Shown here: positions 40,310 through 52,700 of the stretch, piece by piece
How the letters are laid out: each line of letters begins with the position of its first letter
Numbering within the stretch: the stretch's first letter is position 1
NCBI GenBank assembly: GCA_002118135.1
Contig: BDIU01000232.1
Location: 248,001 to 312,000, forward strand
Source: Trebouxia sp. TZW2008
Taxonomy: Eukaryota; Chlorophyta; Trebouxiophyceae; Trebouxiales; Trebouxiaceae
Length of the DNA stretch: 64,000 bases
Direction of reading: 5' to 3'
Position numbers and translations under genes: made by a program
Notes under the pieces: generated by a model
Told to the model about the DNA's origin: nothing
The model's input: the letters and a program-made list of their open reading frames with translations, nothing else
Databases searched by the model: none

Positions 40310-43300
40310 ATGTCCTCTGCGTACGAGAGATTAGCAAAACTAGCCGGGCACTTTCTGAGCGCAGGATTTCCGGCGTCAAATTCAGCATCGACTCAGGCAT
40401 GTACTCGTGACTGTTGCTTCAGTGCATGGAGTACAAATCTCGGCGATTTGCTGTGCGTGACATGTTTTCGAACCCGATAGAAAAGATATATAGTTTGCTT
40501 GTTAGATCTCGCACACGGACGAGCATAGCCCCGCGTTGGGTTAGTGACAGCGAAGTGTCTGTGTGCAGGCCGATATATTGATCGTCGGCGGCGGCGTCAT
40601 CGGCATAGCTACCGCTTACGCCCTCTGCAAAGCTCGACCTGACCTGCATGTGATCCTCCTCGAAGCCGGAGAGTTTGGCGCAGTGAACGGCAGGTCAGCG
40701 TGGTGCCACTTGATGTGCAAAAGCATTCAGGGCGCTGCAATAGAGCTGCAAAGCCTTGAAAGTGTTGTGCGTTTGCAGCTCATATGGACAGTCTAGGATG
40801 TACAGAGAGCTGTATAGCTCTGAATACTGCTCTGTCATGCAAACAGAGGCTCTGAAGCTGTGGCACGAACTTGAACAGGAATCCAAGCAGCAGCTGCTAG
40901 ACAGGCATGGCCTCCTCTTCTATGGTGATACTGATACAGGAGAAACTGTGCAGGCAAGATAGACATCATTAGCCAATTCAGGCCATGCCTTTTGACAGAA
41001 AGCATGACTGCTTCTACAGTAATCTCTCTTTACAACCATTGCTTGGTGACCAACAACAAGGTCCTTACCTTGAAGTGTTCTCACCCAGTGGTACCACTGC
41101 ATTTATGATGCAGTGATTGGTTCCCCAATGCACTGTTCTCACATCGACCTTGTCCATGTGTCAAGTGTCCTTGTAATGACAAGTCAATGTATGCTGTTGC
41201 CATCACAGCCAATACAATGTGCATATGCATAGAGCGCCTGTCATGCATATGCATAGAGCACCTGTCAGCCCATGTGCTTGCTCTAATCACAGCAGCAGGC
41301 ATGCCATGAAGCACAGCGCTCCCAGCTTGCTGTGTGACATGCATTCAAATGATCATGCTCTGATCACAGCAGCATGTCTGTATGCACAGTGCACAACTTT
41401 CTCCCATCTTGCTTTGTGACATGCGTCAACCTGATGGCTTCTGCAGGGTAGCTTGCTGCAGTGTCAAGCAGTTGCCCAACGCAGACAGCTGCCTCACCAG
41501 TACTACGCTGCCCACCATGAGCTACAAGACCAGTTTCCAATGAATGCCAAAGAAGGCTATCAAGGCTTGTTTGAGCATGGCGCTGGTTCCATCAAGGTGT
41601 CAAAACTTCTTCCATCTGGGTTTGCCTTAATTATGCTGCAAACTCATTGTAGCTTGCAGATCAACTCATTGGGCAGTGGGAAAAGCTGCTCAATCTCCCT
41701 CTGTTGTTCATCTGGATGCTGGGCACAAAGACATCAGAACACAGCATGACGCGCATGTTCTCTTCACTGGTGCAAGCACTTTGTTGTGCCCCAGAAGAGC
41801 AACATTCCATATGCAGCCAGAATGGTACTTCTAGCCTCAAAGGCATTCTGCTGTGTTACAACTCTCTGACCTTGTGTAATATTGGGTATGCTCATCAATC
41901 GCCTTGTCAGCCAGATGTCTGTTGCAGGCTCAGCAGGCCGTGAAGGCCATGTTGGTGTCGGCTCAGCAGCACGGTCTGCAAATCATTCAAGGCGAGCAGC
42001 TGACAAGCCTGTCCCTTCCAGCTTCTGACCAGGTCACACCCCATCTTTTGCACTTTCGGCCTCAGTACTGAGTTTGGCTTGCCTAGACCGGCTGCTGTCT
42101 GCTGTGTGCTGTGTGAATGGCAGGATTTGCAAAATTGCAAGTGATGCGTGCAAGTGATGTGTGCAAGTGATCTGTAAGCAACTGAACTGTAAGCAAGGTG
42201 TAGAAATGTTTCCAACATTGTTCGTTTCAGCCACATGTAACAGCTTGTTTGCCTTCCTGCTGCTGATGTGCCCAGGTGCACTTGCCTGTATCTCAGGCCA
42301 GATCCATGTCTCTGCCAATGCTGTGTTGTGGATTTAGTGCCAGACCCCTGGTGATGAGCTCACGTCACCTGCTAAGCTGTACAAGCATAACATGGATCTG
42401 TTGATCTGCCTGCATCATTGGGTAGAAGACCATGGCAACTTTTAGCCAAAAGCACGAGATCTTGATCAATGCAAGTCAGACACCTTTACATCAAACTCAT
42501 CTCATCTCTTTTGTAGTGCATGTCAAGTGATCAATCGAACAGCAACTGTTGACCTTGCAAAGCTTTTGCAGAAAAATTTATGTTTGTCAACAGGTTGTGG
42601 TTGAAACTAACAAGGGCCGTACAATATGCGCTAGACGCCTGGGACTTACAGTCGGGGCATGGACCAATGAGGTGTTAGCACACCTTGGCATGCATTTTCC
42701 TCTGGATATATGGAAAGTGCATTGGGGCCATTACTACATAGACCCTGCAGTCAAAGACTCCATTCCGCAGTGGTACAAGTTTGGCAAGCTCCAGCCAGAT
42801 TCCTGGGATGAGGGGCTTTACTATGGTTTCCCGCCAGAAACTCATGAACCTGTGGTCAAGGTGAATGACTGTAGCCTGTGCTATCGAATGATGCTGTTGT
42901 CCATTTGCTTCATAGCTTTGCCTGCGCAGTGCTCTTGAAGGCTTGACCAATGTCAATGCAGAGTGTAGATGGCCAATGAAGCGCTTCTTCAATTTGTTCT
43001 GCAACTGGATGTCAGTTCAGACAACACAGGCTTGACAAACTTAATGTGGAACTTGTTGTGACAGCAAATTCTTCCTCTGTATTCTCATTGATAAGCACAT
43101 GGCAATGACCATGTGACTGTGCGTACAATCCTGTGACTGTTCTTCCAGTCTGTTTTATTGATGTGCTTGCAGGTTGGTGCTGATTTTGCTCCGCTTGCCA
43201 GAAACTGTAGACTGAAGAGCATGCATGACTTCAGTTTCGAGACAGACGCACTGGTGGCAGCTGCCCTTGACATGTTCCTCAAGACTGAGTGGAAAGGCCT

Positions 43301-45296
43301 TCAGAAACGCAAGGATCTGTACTGCAGCTCTATGAACTTTCAGTCCTGTGCTGTTAATCTGTGGTTGATGTGTTTGCAGGTTGGCGCCGACTTTACTCCC
43401 CTTGCCAGAAACTGTAGATTGAAGAGCATGCATGACTTCAAATACACGCCAGATGCACTGGTGGCAGCTGATCATGGCATTGTACCTTCATGTCACTGCA
43501 CTTCACATCTGTGAGTTCTGCTACTGCAGTGTGAGGCCGATTTTGCTCCGCTTGCCAGGAACTGTAGACTGAAAAGCATGCATGAGTTCAGTTCTGAGCC
43601 AGATGCACTGGTGGCAGCTGCCCTGAACATGTTTCTCAAGACTGAGTGGAAAGGCCTTCAGAAACGCAAGGGTCTGCACTGCAGCCCTGTGAACTTTCAG
43701 TTACATGACCGCGCTTTCTAACTGTGGTTGATGTGGTTGCAGGTTGGTGCTGATTTTGCTCCACTTGCCAGAATCTGTAGACTGGAAAGCATGCATGACT
43801 TCAGCTAAGAGCCAGACGCACTGGTTGCAGCCGATTGTGGCATTGTACCTTCATGTCACTGCACTTCACATCTGTGAGTTCTGCTACTGCAGTTTGAGGC
43901 CGAGTTTGCTCCGCTTGCCAGGAACTGTAGACTGAAAAGCATGCATGACTTCAGCTATGAGCCAGATGCACTGGTGGCAGCTGCCCTGGACATGTTTCTC
44001 AAGACTGAGTGGAAAGGCCTTCAGAAACGCAAGGATCTGTACTGCAGCCCTGTGAACTTTCAGTCCTGTGCGTTCAATCTGTGGGTGATGTGCAGATTGG
44101 CGCCGATTTTGCTCCACTTGCCAGAATCTGTAGACTGGAAAGCATGCATGACTTCAGCTATGAGCCAGACGCACTGGTTGCAGCCGATTGTGGCATTGTA
44201 CCTTCACGTCACTGCACTTCACATCAGTGCGTCCTGCTATTGCAGGTCGGTGCTGACTTTGCTCCACTTGCTAGGAACTGTAGACTGAAGAGCATGCATG
44301 ACTTCAGCTACGAGCCAGATGCACTGGTGGCAGCTGCCCTGGACATGTTCCTCAAGACTGAATGGAACGGCTTTCAAAAACGCAAAGACTTGTTCTGTAG
44401 CCCCTACACCATGACTAAGGATGGCATGTTTATCCTGGATGAGTTGCCTGGCCACCCACAGATATGCCTCTTCACTGGTGGCAACGGCAGAGCCTTCAAA
44501 TTTTCAATTTTGCTTGGAAGGTGCTGTACTTCCTCGTTACAATACCTTTACAACGACTGCCTTGGTTACCGAATTGTTGTCCTTGTATCAAGTTGTCCTT
44601 GCTCAGTGGTACAATTACGCTCAGGCTGCAGTGTTTGGTCCCCAGTCGCACTGTCCTTACATTGAGATTGTTCTTGTACCAAGTGTCCTTACAACAAGAA
44701 AGCACTGTAGCACATACCTACTGCATACTTGTGCCATGGCATGCGCTACCTTCTGGCCTGCAATCTGCTTGCAATGTAGATGTGCCGTGCTGAACAACAC
44801 AGTACAAGCTCTGAAGACTCTCGGATGCGTCAGCTCATGTAAACGCATGTGGCAGGTATGGCATGTCTCTTGGTCATGGTCATTGCATGCAAACTTTCTG
44901 CAATGTGAATGCCTAATGCAGCCCAGCACGTCAGGATATGGCAAGACTCAACAGCTATTGCAACATGGCATGACACAGAGACAATTAATGCCTGCCAAAT
45001 GCATTTGCAGAAGCCAATGTATCTGGCAGGCATTGCATGTCTCTGTGTCATGCCGGCAGTTGCATCATTCTCTGGTTTGCCTTGCCATTTTGATAAGCTG
45101 AGTTGTGTGCTGTTTGCAACAGGGAGTCTGTGTAAGGAGCAGCAGATAGATGTTGTGTCGCAGGTGTCTGGCAGATCTGCTCTTGGGACAGAAGCCCATG
45201 TTTGACATTGGCCCTTTGAGCGCACAGAGGGAAGCTGTTCGACCAGTAGTTGTGCAACAGGCACAGTCTGACAAAGTCCCAATCTCAGTGTCTTGA
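40310..45296 (+). CDS. FAD-dependent amine oxidase (DAO/sarcosine oxidase-like)
   Basis: Eight phase-consistent exons (40310-40396, 40569-40693, 40779-40953, 41447-41596, 41928-42032, 42594-42860, 44246-44520, 45164-45296) give 438 residues. A 29-residue leader (MSSAYERLAKLAGHFLSAG) precedes ADILIVGGGVIG (30-41), the dinucleotide-binding GxGxxG. SSYGQSRMYRELYSSEY and LWHELEQES are typical of the sarcosine/pipecolate oxidase branch. GAGSIK, WTNEVLAHLG, YTMTKDGMFILDELPGHP and GGNGRAFKFSILLG form the FAD-closing C-terminus. The family oxidises N-methyl or cyclic amino acids to produce hydrogen peroxide; the substrate here is unknown. It ends VPISVS, so no PTS1 peroxisomal signal is seen. Introns 1 and 3 use GC donors; the first exon rests on one of these. 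Intron 6 holds a large exon-copy array. Confidence 0.9.
41015..41190 (+). mobile_element. pogo/Tc1-like MITE, copy E
   Basis: It starts TACAGTAATCTCTCTTTACA and contains TTGGTGACCAACAACAAGG, CAGTGGTACCACTGC, GATGCAGTGATTGG and TCAAGTGTCCTTGTAA. The right terminus is degraded. It lies in intron 3 of the FAD oxidase gene. Confidence 0.75.
43174..44245 (+). repeat. Six decayed copies of FAD-oxidase exon 7 (dimeric array)
   Basis: Copies start at 43174, 43380, 43530, 43743, 43893 and 44096, and the true exon 7 at 44246. Spacings are 206, 150, 213, 150, 203 and 150 bp, so the unit is a dimer of about 356 bp. Long copies (43174, 43530, 43893) carry VGADFAPLARNCRLKSMHD through ALDMFLKTEWKGLQKRKDL. 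Short copies (43380, 43743, 44096) stop after DALVAAD and share GIVPS.HCTSH. None contains the downstream YTMTKDGMF part. Copy 1 is an open frame that reads on into copy 2; copies 3 and 5 are frameshifted at their first codons. Confidence 0.95.
44523..44709 (+). mobile_element. pogo/Tc1-like MITE, copy F
   Basis: It contains GCCTTGGTTACCGAATTG, GTCCTTGTATCAAGTTGTCC, CTCAGTGGTACAATT, GCAGTGTTTGGTCCCCAGTC and ends AAGAAAGCACTGTA. It begins immediately after the donor of FAD-oxidase exon 7. Confidence 0.72.
44965..45056 (+). ncRNA. Candidate pre-miRNA-like hairpin
   Basis: The left arm 44965-45007 (ATGGCATGACACAGAGACAA...) and right arm 45015-45056 (...TGTCTCTGTGTCATGCCGG) are complementary over about 42 bp with a handful of mismatches. 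The loop is about 7 nt (CAGAAGC). It lies in intron 7 of the FAD-oxidase gene on the plus strand. A related copy of the right arm (GCAGGTATGGCATGTCTCTTGG) lies near 44854, so the hairpin may have arisen from inverted copies. Size and pairing suit an algal microRNA precursor or a tiny foldback MITE. No expression evidence is available. Confidence 0.45.
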
Positions 45297-46522
45297 CAGC
45301 CCTTCAGGCGCAACACGCAGCCTGCAAAGATGCTGCCACCATCCCCTTCTTGGCCCCTTCCTTTGTGAGACACTGATGGCTTTGTACAGCTAACGGACGG
45401 TGTTACAAGGTTTCATTACTGGAGCTAATCGTCGCATGTAGTGTTTCAGTGCAGTGCAGGCATATGTGTTTTGTCACAATTGGCCTTACCATTATGTACA
45501 ACAGTTCACCTCGATAACATTGGCCCACGCTGCGTGACTGACACACCTCAGCCAAAAGGCATCGATCATGATCAGCTTACATCTGTGCTCAGACACATTT
45601 ATCACAAAACAGCAGACATTGAATGCTGTCAGTCTCTTCACCTGAGTTGGCAACATGTCAAGGTCAGAGGCCCAGAGACATGTTTACTTCTGCGTTTTCA
45701 ACAAAATATATGTATCTATCTTGGCTGTACATGACCACTTCCGTTAATGTGGTCCTCAATGCAGACACACGTGTGCTTGAATGAGGCTGGCTTTAATTGT
45801 TGTAAGTCTACATTAAGCTGAGCACCATGCTCATGATCAGCCAGATGTTTTGCGGATGTTGAGGGAGCACTGTATGATGTCGCGGCGAACTTCAGATGAC
45901 ATTCGGCATGCACATGTCATCTGCATGCTAAATTGTCGATAGCTAAACGTTCAACGAGCCAAGGCTTGGCAGTGCAATGAAGTGTGACACCTCTACATGC
46001 AGGAAGTGGCGGAAGCTAAAACAGACAGAAGGTCAGTGCGAAGCAGGTGCACTTAGCTGCAAGGTAATCGCTCAGCTCGCGCGCTCTGCATATCTGCCTC
46101 CACACGGACTGAAGTCCAACCAGATCTTGTCGCTATGTTGGTCCTGGCTATACACACGGTGGCTACTGTCAGTGCACAGGTCCCGTTTGCTATGATCATC
46201 CTCAGGTACAGTGGCTTTGCAACAAGCGTCCGTGTCGCTTACGCCGTGATGACCGCCTGTTAACGCTGCTGCATAGATGTGCTGGCTGCTTGCTCCCTAA
46301 TTAGGCAAGCTTTGTGTCAACGACCCCTTCAGAAACAGGCGGTGCGTCGCAGGGATCACGTCAAGAAAAACGATGTTTCTCCTGGTCTACACTGCAGACT
46401 GGTGCGTGCGATCGTCGCTTGCACATGTCGCTTGCAAGGCTCACGGTTCTGCTCATTGACGTCTGATGAGACGTCGCACATGCAAGTTCTTGCCACAACT
46501 AGCTGTTCACCTGCACCTGCAG
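45297..46522. other. Intergenic/5' region of next gene
   Basis: A possible start exon for the downstream gene is ATG 45997 to 46031 (MQEVAEAKTDR then GTCAGT), but I could not connect it in phase to the exon at 46523. Around 45730-45880 the reverse strand reads CAGTGCTCCCTCAACATC, CTTAATGTAGACTTACAACA and GGACCACATTAACGGAAGTG. This resembles terminal parts of Tigger/pogo transposons, but no clear second terminus was found. Confidence 0.35.
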
Positions 46523-48827
46523 GTGCTGCCCAGCGCAGGGAACAGGTCTGTCAGTCTCTGGGACGTACCTGACAAAGAGACGCTGCAGACTTGGTTGGAT
46601 GAGTTCCTCGATGTTGATTGCTCCAACGAAGTGTTTGAGGTCCGTGAAGAGCTGTACACTCAATCGGCTGCAAGCCTGCTCATACGTCTTCAAGGACTTG
46701 TGTGTACACAGTACAAATCAGGTGACAGACAAGCCTGCCAAATACTGTGCAGGTGCATGAGGAATTTGCGTATGGTTTCTCTGAACAGCTGTTGAGGGCC
46801 CGAGCAGCGGACCAGGTATTGACACAAGTCACCAGCTTGACAGTGCTGTCTGTCGTGCAGTATGATCGTGCTGACAAGCATGAAACATCATGAATGCAGG
46901 TATCTACAGCAGCTCATCAAACTGCAGACCAAGTGCAGCAAAAGGGCAAGCGCATCTCAGAGAATGTACGCCAGCAGGTATGTCTAAGTCTGTCGGAAGA
47001 AGCAAGTCTGCTCAATGCCGCTAAAACTGCTTGACAGTTGATTTGGATCTGTGTTTGTTTGTATGCATGCTTTAGTTTGCAATGGATGCAACAGAAACAT
47101 GGTAAAATTTGCTTTGTATGCTGCAGTGGGATGAAGTGGACCAGAAATTCAAGGTGTCACAGAACACCTCAGTAGCACTCAAGGTATGATTCAACTGTTA
47201 CACTTCCAGCAGTAATGGCATTGCTCAAAGAAGCTTCAGGCGTACTGCCCTCAGCAATGCAATTTGAATGCAGAATGCAAGGGAAACTGTAGCGCCAGTC
47301 TTCACCAAGGTCAATAGTGCTGCCAAATCACAGTATTCCAAGGCCATGGAAAATGAGCGGGTACGGTCTTGTCCTATCTTTTCTACTATGCTCTGTGATA
47401 CAGGCCAAGATGGCAGCTTACATGCAGCATGTCATGAGGCATTTTTTTTTGTTCATTCATTAATTCAGTCGCTCGTTCTTTTGTGCATTCATTCATTTCT
47501 TCATCCATTCATCCAACCACTCATTTTTTCATGCAACCATTCGTTCATCATTCAAAATGCATGCTAGACAGGCTCAGCAGCCCCAGCTAGGTACACATCA
47601 GAGCAATCGGTTGTCTCCAACTTCTTCTGCTTTCCTCAAACATCAACTCTGCCATACAGCAGCTTCAGGTCAAGGGTGTGCATGCAGGTGGCAGCTGCTG
47701 CTGCTAGCGTTGGTGGAGGGTTTGCAGCTGTCAACCGCTCTCTCGGCAGCTGGGGCACATACTTCAAGGGGCAAGCAGACAATGTGATTAGCAGAACTGG
47801 CAGCCCTGGTTTGGGAGCGCGATCTGCCAGCCAAACTTCTTCACCCTCAGCATCAACTGGAAGCAACACAAACAGGTAGTCACACACAAGATGACTAACC
47901 CTGTGACTGTCTTCTGACTGTTTTTGGTGCACAAATGGGACACCAGCAATCAGGCACTGCTTCATGCAGCAGTGATATGTTTGCTGCAACTTCAGCGCCT
48001 ATTGTGTGAAGATTGCAGGATATCTAATTTTTACTGAGCTGAATGGCAGCTGATTGACCTTCTGAGACTTTACTGCAAGTTCTTGGTGCAGAGCCCTGGC
48101 TGGTTCTGATTCTGTATTCCTCAGACACTGCTGTGGCTGTGCAGACCGCACATACGCTGTGTGGCTGATGTTCTGCTTTCAACGTTGCTTTGTTCTGTGC
48201 ATATCATGTGCTTTGTCTTGCATCCAGCAGAAGTTTGGTGCAGCATATTGAATGGACATCCCAGAATGTCTGCAGTGCAAGAGGAGCTGCCATGAGCACG
48301 CCTGGCCGACAGGAAGCTTCACGAGCAGCTGCTGCGCCAGCAGCAGGGGGGGCACCCAGTAGGAGTGGAGCTGCAGCTGCATCAACGCAGCCTGCTTCAG
48401 GCGTACAAGCGTCTGCGCCAGCACCACCAGCAAGTCAGCCGCAGAATCGGGAGGACCTGTTTACGCTTGGTAAGATTGCACAAAGACCAGACTCTGACTA
48501 AACTGCTGAGTAGTGTGCAGATGCAGGCATATGCCACTGCCAAACAGCATGAACACCGTGCTTGCCGCTCATGCATATTGTACTGAAGGGTCACAGCTGA
48601 CATGCTTTGACAATGTATGCAAGAAGGCACAATGTTCATGCATAGTGCTTGGTCCTGTGCCTGCCAAGCAGTGTCCTGGGCCTGCAGGGGCTGTTTTTGT
48701 TGACAACTTTTGCTCAGGTTTGTCCATGAATGTGCAGATGACATGTCCTCGGAGGATGGTGGCAGTCCAACTGCTCTCAAGGGGATGGGAGAGCTTAAGG
48801 TCACTGAAGCCAAGCAGGGCAATGTGA
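46523..48827 (+). CDS. Conserved-looking protein, N-terminus unresolved
   Basis: Eight phase-consistent exons (46523-46639, 46753-46815, 46900-46977, 47127-47183, 47274-47360, 47688-47875, 48231-48469, 48718-48827) give 312 residues. The first part (WDVPDKETLQTWLDEFLDVD, then EVHEEFAYGFSEQLLRARA) is acidic and helical and looks conserved. It is followed by a series of helices (ADQVQQKGKRISENVRQQ, SAAKSQYSKAMENER), a Gly/Ala-rich segment and a low-complexity Ala/Pro/Ser tail. It recalls plant proteins of the RGS1-HXK1-interacting protein type, but I cannot confirm that. The end is least certain: the last exon also has an open alternative frame ending near 48850 (ECADDMSSEDGG...). The start exon is missing from the model. 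Confidence 0.55.
47449..47628 (-). repeat. SINE-like dispersed repeat, copy 5 (with tail)
   Basis: An extended TTCATTCATT/CATCCATTCAT tract (47449-47548) leads into ATGCATGCTAGACAGGCTCA and GCCCCAGCTAGGTACACATC, then GAGCAATCGGTTGTCTCCAA. Read on the reverse strand it is a body followed by a long GAAT-type tail. It lies in an intron of the gene at 46523-48827. Confidence 0.78.
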
Positions 48828-49742
48828 AAGCGCGTCAAACTACAAAATAAGCAAGATATTGTAGTGTGATCATCAGCTTCATCGTCGTACCCCGATTCAA
48901 GCGTACACTTGCGTTTAAATTTGGCTGCGCTGTGGACAGCAAGAGCAGCTGCAATTCTGCGGTCATCTCATTGTAGGCGTTGTACTACAGTTTGGAGGGG
49001 TTATACCTTGACCGAATTTTGGAACCCATAAGGCTTGTTTCCCGCGGCATTAGCATGCAGTAAGTGTGCTGTGACACCAGCGCATCCTACAATGTGTGCT
49101 GGGCAAATTCTAGCGTCTTTGGCTACTTGACATCTGCTTTTGACTGATGCTGCTAGGCTCAATTGAACTTTCAACTCCCATACACGTCAAGGTTGAATTG
49201 CAATGGAAATGACGACCTGCACAATTGGCTTTGCGTGCGAGCCATGCAATGCTGCTCCCATCGTCCAGGCAGCAACAACTTGTTGACCCACCCCAGGGGG
49301 ACGAAGGGCAACAGCATGGGTGCTGACCAACTGCCGAAGAAGACTGCTGCCCTTCCAGCATGATTCAACGCCTTGGTTGTTACAACCAGCTGGCTGCCAT
49401 CACTCGCTACAATTTATTATCCCTCCATGTGACGATCTGGAAAGGATCCCACGTGAGTGGCAATTGCGGTCACATGCGCCAGTAATTGGCGCTAGATTCA
49501 ACTAAATGGCAATTTGATCGCACGATGTCCAGTTGGTCCTGACACGGTCGTGACTCAACCTAATTTCATTCATCTCGAAGCAGATTTTTGAGTAAGTCGC
49601 TCCAGCTCGTAGCGCTTGCAACTCACGGAAGCTCTACGACAGCGCTAGAAAAGACCCAGTCCGAGTTGTGAACAGCAAACCGAGGGTAGAATGTCGGCGT
49701 GATCGTGCCAGGGCATTTGCAAGACCGCAGCACGAGGGCAGT
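48828..49742. other. Intergenic/promoter region
   Basis: This 0.9-kb stretch lies upstream of the GARP regulator. Minus-strand frames at 49110-49361 and 49171-49368 lack recognisable products or splice partners. I see no repeat-family member. Confidence 0.35.
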
Positions 49743-52700
49743 ATGGCACCTCATGCAGGCACAGCTGGTCTGAAGGTGCTGCTGGTGGGACGCTTGCAGA
49801 GCGATCTGAGCGAAGCAGAAGCCTTCTTGGTGCAAGAAGGAGCGACGGGTGCGTTGAATCTGGACCTGCAGCACTTTTCTGCTAGTCTCCGATAGCAGGC
49901 TGACAAGGCTGTCACGTTGCATGCTTTACAGTGACCTCCACCTGCCTGCAAGATCAACTTGCGAAGCTTCTGCAAGGCGAAGATTTTGATGTAGCGGTTG
50001 TTGAGGTGCGCGAGATCCGCATCAAGCTAGCTTGTCGGTGTGCGCATCAAATTCGGCTCGTGAACCTTTTTGCGGGTATCTTGCAGGTGGAAGTCGCCGC
50101 AGGTGCTACTGACGCTATTGCCTCATTGCAATTCCTCACCAATACAGATGTCCCTGTTGTGGGTGCGACTCTTGCTGTGCTTGTCCGCACCTGGCCGTTT
50201 ACGTCAACCGATCCGATCTTGTTGCTTGATGCTTCTAAAACAGAGCATTCTTGTCACTGATGCTTTGATTTGCTGCAGTTGCTCTCGACTTTCAGAACTC
50301 GAGCTCTATGGTCAAGGCAGTGGAGGTGAGCCAGCTCTGAGCTTGCTGCACAATATTCCTGCACACTCTGTTCATATGTATCTTGTTTGGCACAAGATCA
50401 CAACCTGGCTGTCTGCAGTTGGGCGCTGTTGACATTCTTCAGAAGCCAATCAGCTCGCAAACAGCACGTCTGGGCACGCTCTGGCAGCACACCCTTCGAA
50501 AGCGCACCTCTGCAGCAGCAGCCGCTGTGGGATCAGAAAGCCAGAACACCAACTCAGGCGCTGGCAGCACAGGGGCAGAACCCACAATCTGTACAGCTGG
50601 GGATGACTTGGTGAAGGCAATTTTGCCTGATCTGTTTGAGATGGATGTCTGGGATGAGCAGAACACCACAGGCACGTCAGGCGAGCATGGCTCCAGCATT
50701 GACACACCAGAAACTCCAGACATTGCACACCATTTGCGCCAGGACTTCAACAGCAGCCAGAGCTTGCTTTCATGCTACCCAAGTGACTTCAGCTCAGTGC
50801 ACAGCGGCTCAAACCTTGGACATGACCACATGGTGAAAGCGCACTCAGTCAACAGCGCTCTCAGTCCTGTGCTTGTGCCTCAAGCTGTGAGCGCAGAGTG
50901 CGACACCAACAGCTATGACCTTCAGCCCACCTTCAGTGAGTGCCTAGAGTATATTGAGGGAGACCCTTGTGAGGACAGCAGGCAGAGCAAGAAACAAAAG
51001 GTACCGCCCTTGCTTGCTTACATACAGCAGTGCTGTAGCAGTACAATCGAGTTGTTGTCTGCTTTACTTGGGTCAGTCTGCATTTACAGCCAAGTGCAGT
51101 CAGCTCTGCTCACTCATGAAACACTGTCACCAGAACCCTTCGTGACCATCTTGTTCTGTTACGGCCTTAGCTCTGTCATGCTGTTGCAATTTGCAGCGTC
51201 TTGCGTGTGGAGTTTCCAGATCTTGTGAGAAGGGCATGTGCTGTTCAGCCTGCCATGTGCACTCACATGCATTGCTCAAGTGTCTTCTGTAATGTGCAGG
51301 TTGAGTGGACAAGGGAACTGCACCACAAGTTTGTGACTGCTGTGGAGGCTTTGAGTGTTGACAAAGCTGTTCCCAGCAAGATTCTGGAGCGTATGGGTAG
51401 CTGTTCTGAGGGCTTGACACGCCAAAACATTGCCAGCCATCTCCAAAAGTACCGCAACAGGTGTGCAGCATTTCATGCTTTTCTGTGCTGCCATTACCAA
51501 CTAGATTTCATCGCATCTCAGCACACATACTTGGCTTCTTTGTGTCAAGAGCATTGACATACTTGGCTTCTTGTCAAGAGCATTGAGCTGTTGTGACTGC
51601 TGCAATGCTGTTTAAACTGCAGACAGCAGAAATGTTGTGCAAGCCATGCAGGTACACAGGCACACATGCGCTTACTTGATATTGTGAGTGTGACAATGAT
51701 GTACACACTGGTAAAAGTTATCGTCCACGCTGTGCAACTTGTGTATGAGCACAGGCCCTTATCTGCTTGCTTGATGCCTGCAAGTGTGTAGTAATGATGC
51801 TGTCAACGTCATAGATTGTCATTTGAACAGTCTGTGAGACGCAGGAAGAGAAGTCGCCAGAGTCAAAATTTTGTGGCCCCCTTTAAGTCTGTGGGCTCTG
51901 CCCACCTGCCCCCCTTGCTGCCTGCACCCACCATGCACCAGTGGGGACAACCCGCCAACCCTTGCTGGTCCTCCTACCCTCCAACTGGTACGTCTCCATG
52001 CTGCATGTCATGCCTTTGTCAATGCTTCTTTACCACTCTTGACGACTGATCAAGAGAGATTTGTTGCTTACTGTTTGGTACTTATCTCTTGCTTGTACAT
52101 GCCTGATTATTTGGGGCCAGCTATTCTTTCCCACTCTGTTATAGAAAGTTGGTTTTGCTCTGTTCTTGATTGTAGTAGATGTCAAAAGTGTTGCAGGACC
52201 GCCAGCTTGTCTGACAGTGCCGCAGTGATTCCCTTTTCACTCAGGCTGGTGTACGTAATCACAATGTACTCAGCATACAAGTCTCTGGCACAGAACACAT
52301 GATTTTACGGCATGCGTTGTTGGAGTACGTGCTTGCGTCACTATAAATTGCTGCCTCCTTGGTTCGACATTTGCACTCAAGACAGTTGGTGGTGTGCAGG
52401 GCAAAATGCTGCTCCTTACAACTGGTCTCAGACCCCAGCTGCAAGTGTCACCCCAAACATAGCCCTGACTATCAGCGAGATGCTGACTCAGCCTCAGGTA
52501 ATTCCTGCTCTGAGACTCATGCATGCAGATGCATCCGGAAGACAACTTGTCAGTGGTCGACACGTTTGTACAAGCTGGCTGCTGTCAGCATCCAAAGCAT
52601 GTTGTTATAGTAAGCGTCTGAGGAAATTTTGCAGACCCGACAGTGTTCCCAGCTTTGCATTGTATGGTTACACAAATGCCAATGGTGTGCCAAACTCGTC

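Noticed and set aside
19525..44245. CRISPR array as an explanation for the regular repeats
   Set aside because: Repeats are long, degenerate, coding-derived and intronic in a eukaryotic genome; there are no short identical repeats with unique spacers and no cas genes.
45716..45913. Tigger/pogo transposon remnant
   Set aside because: Some words resemble Tigger termini, but I found no second terminus or transposase, so it is only noted as an intergenic observation.
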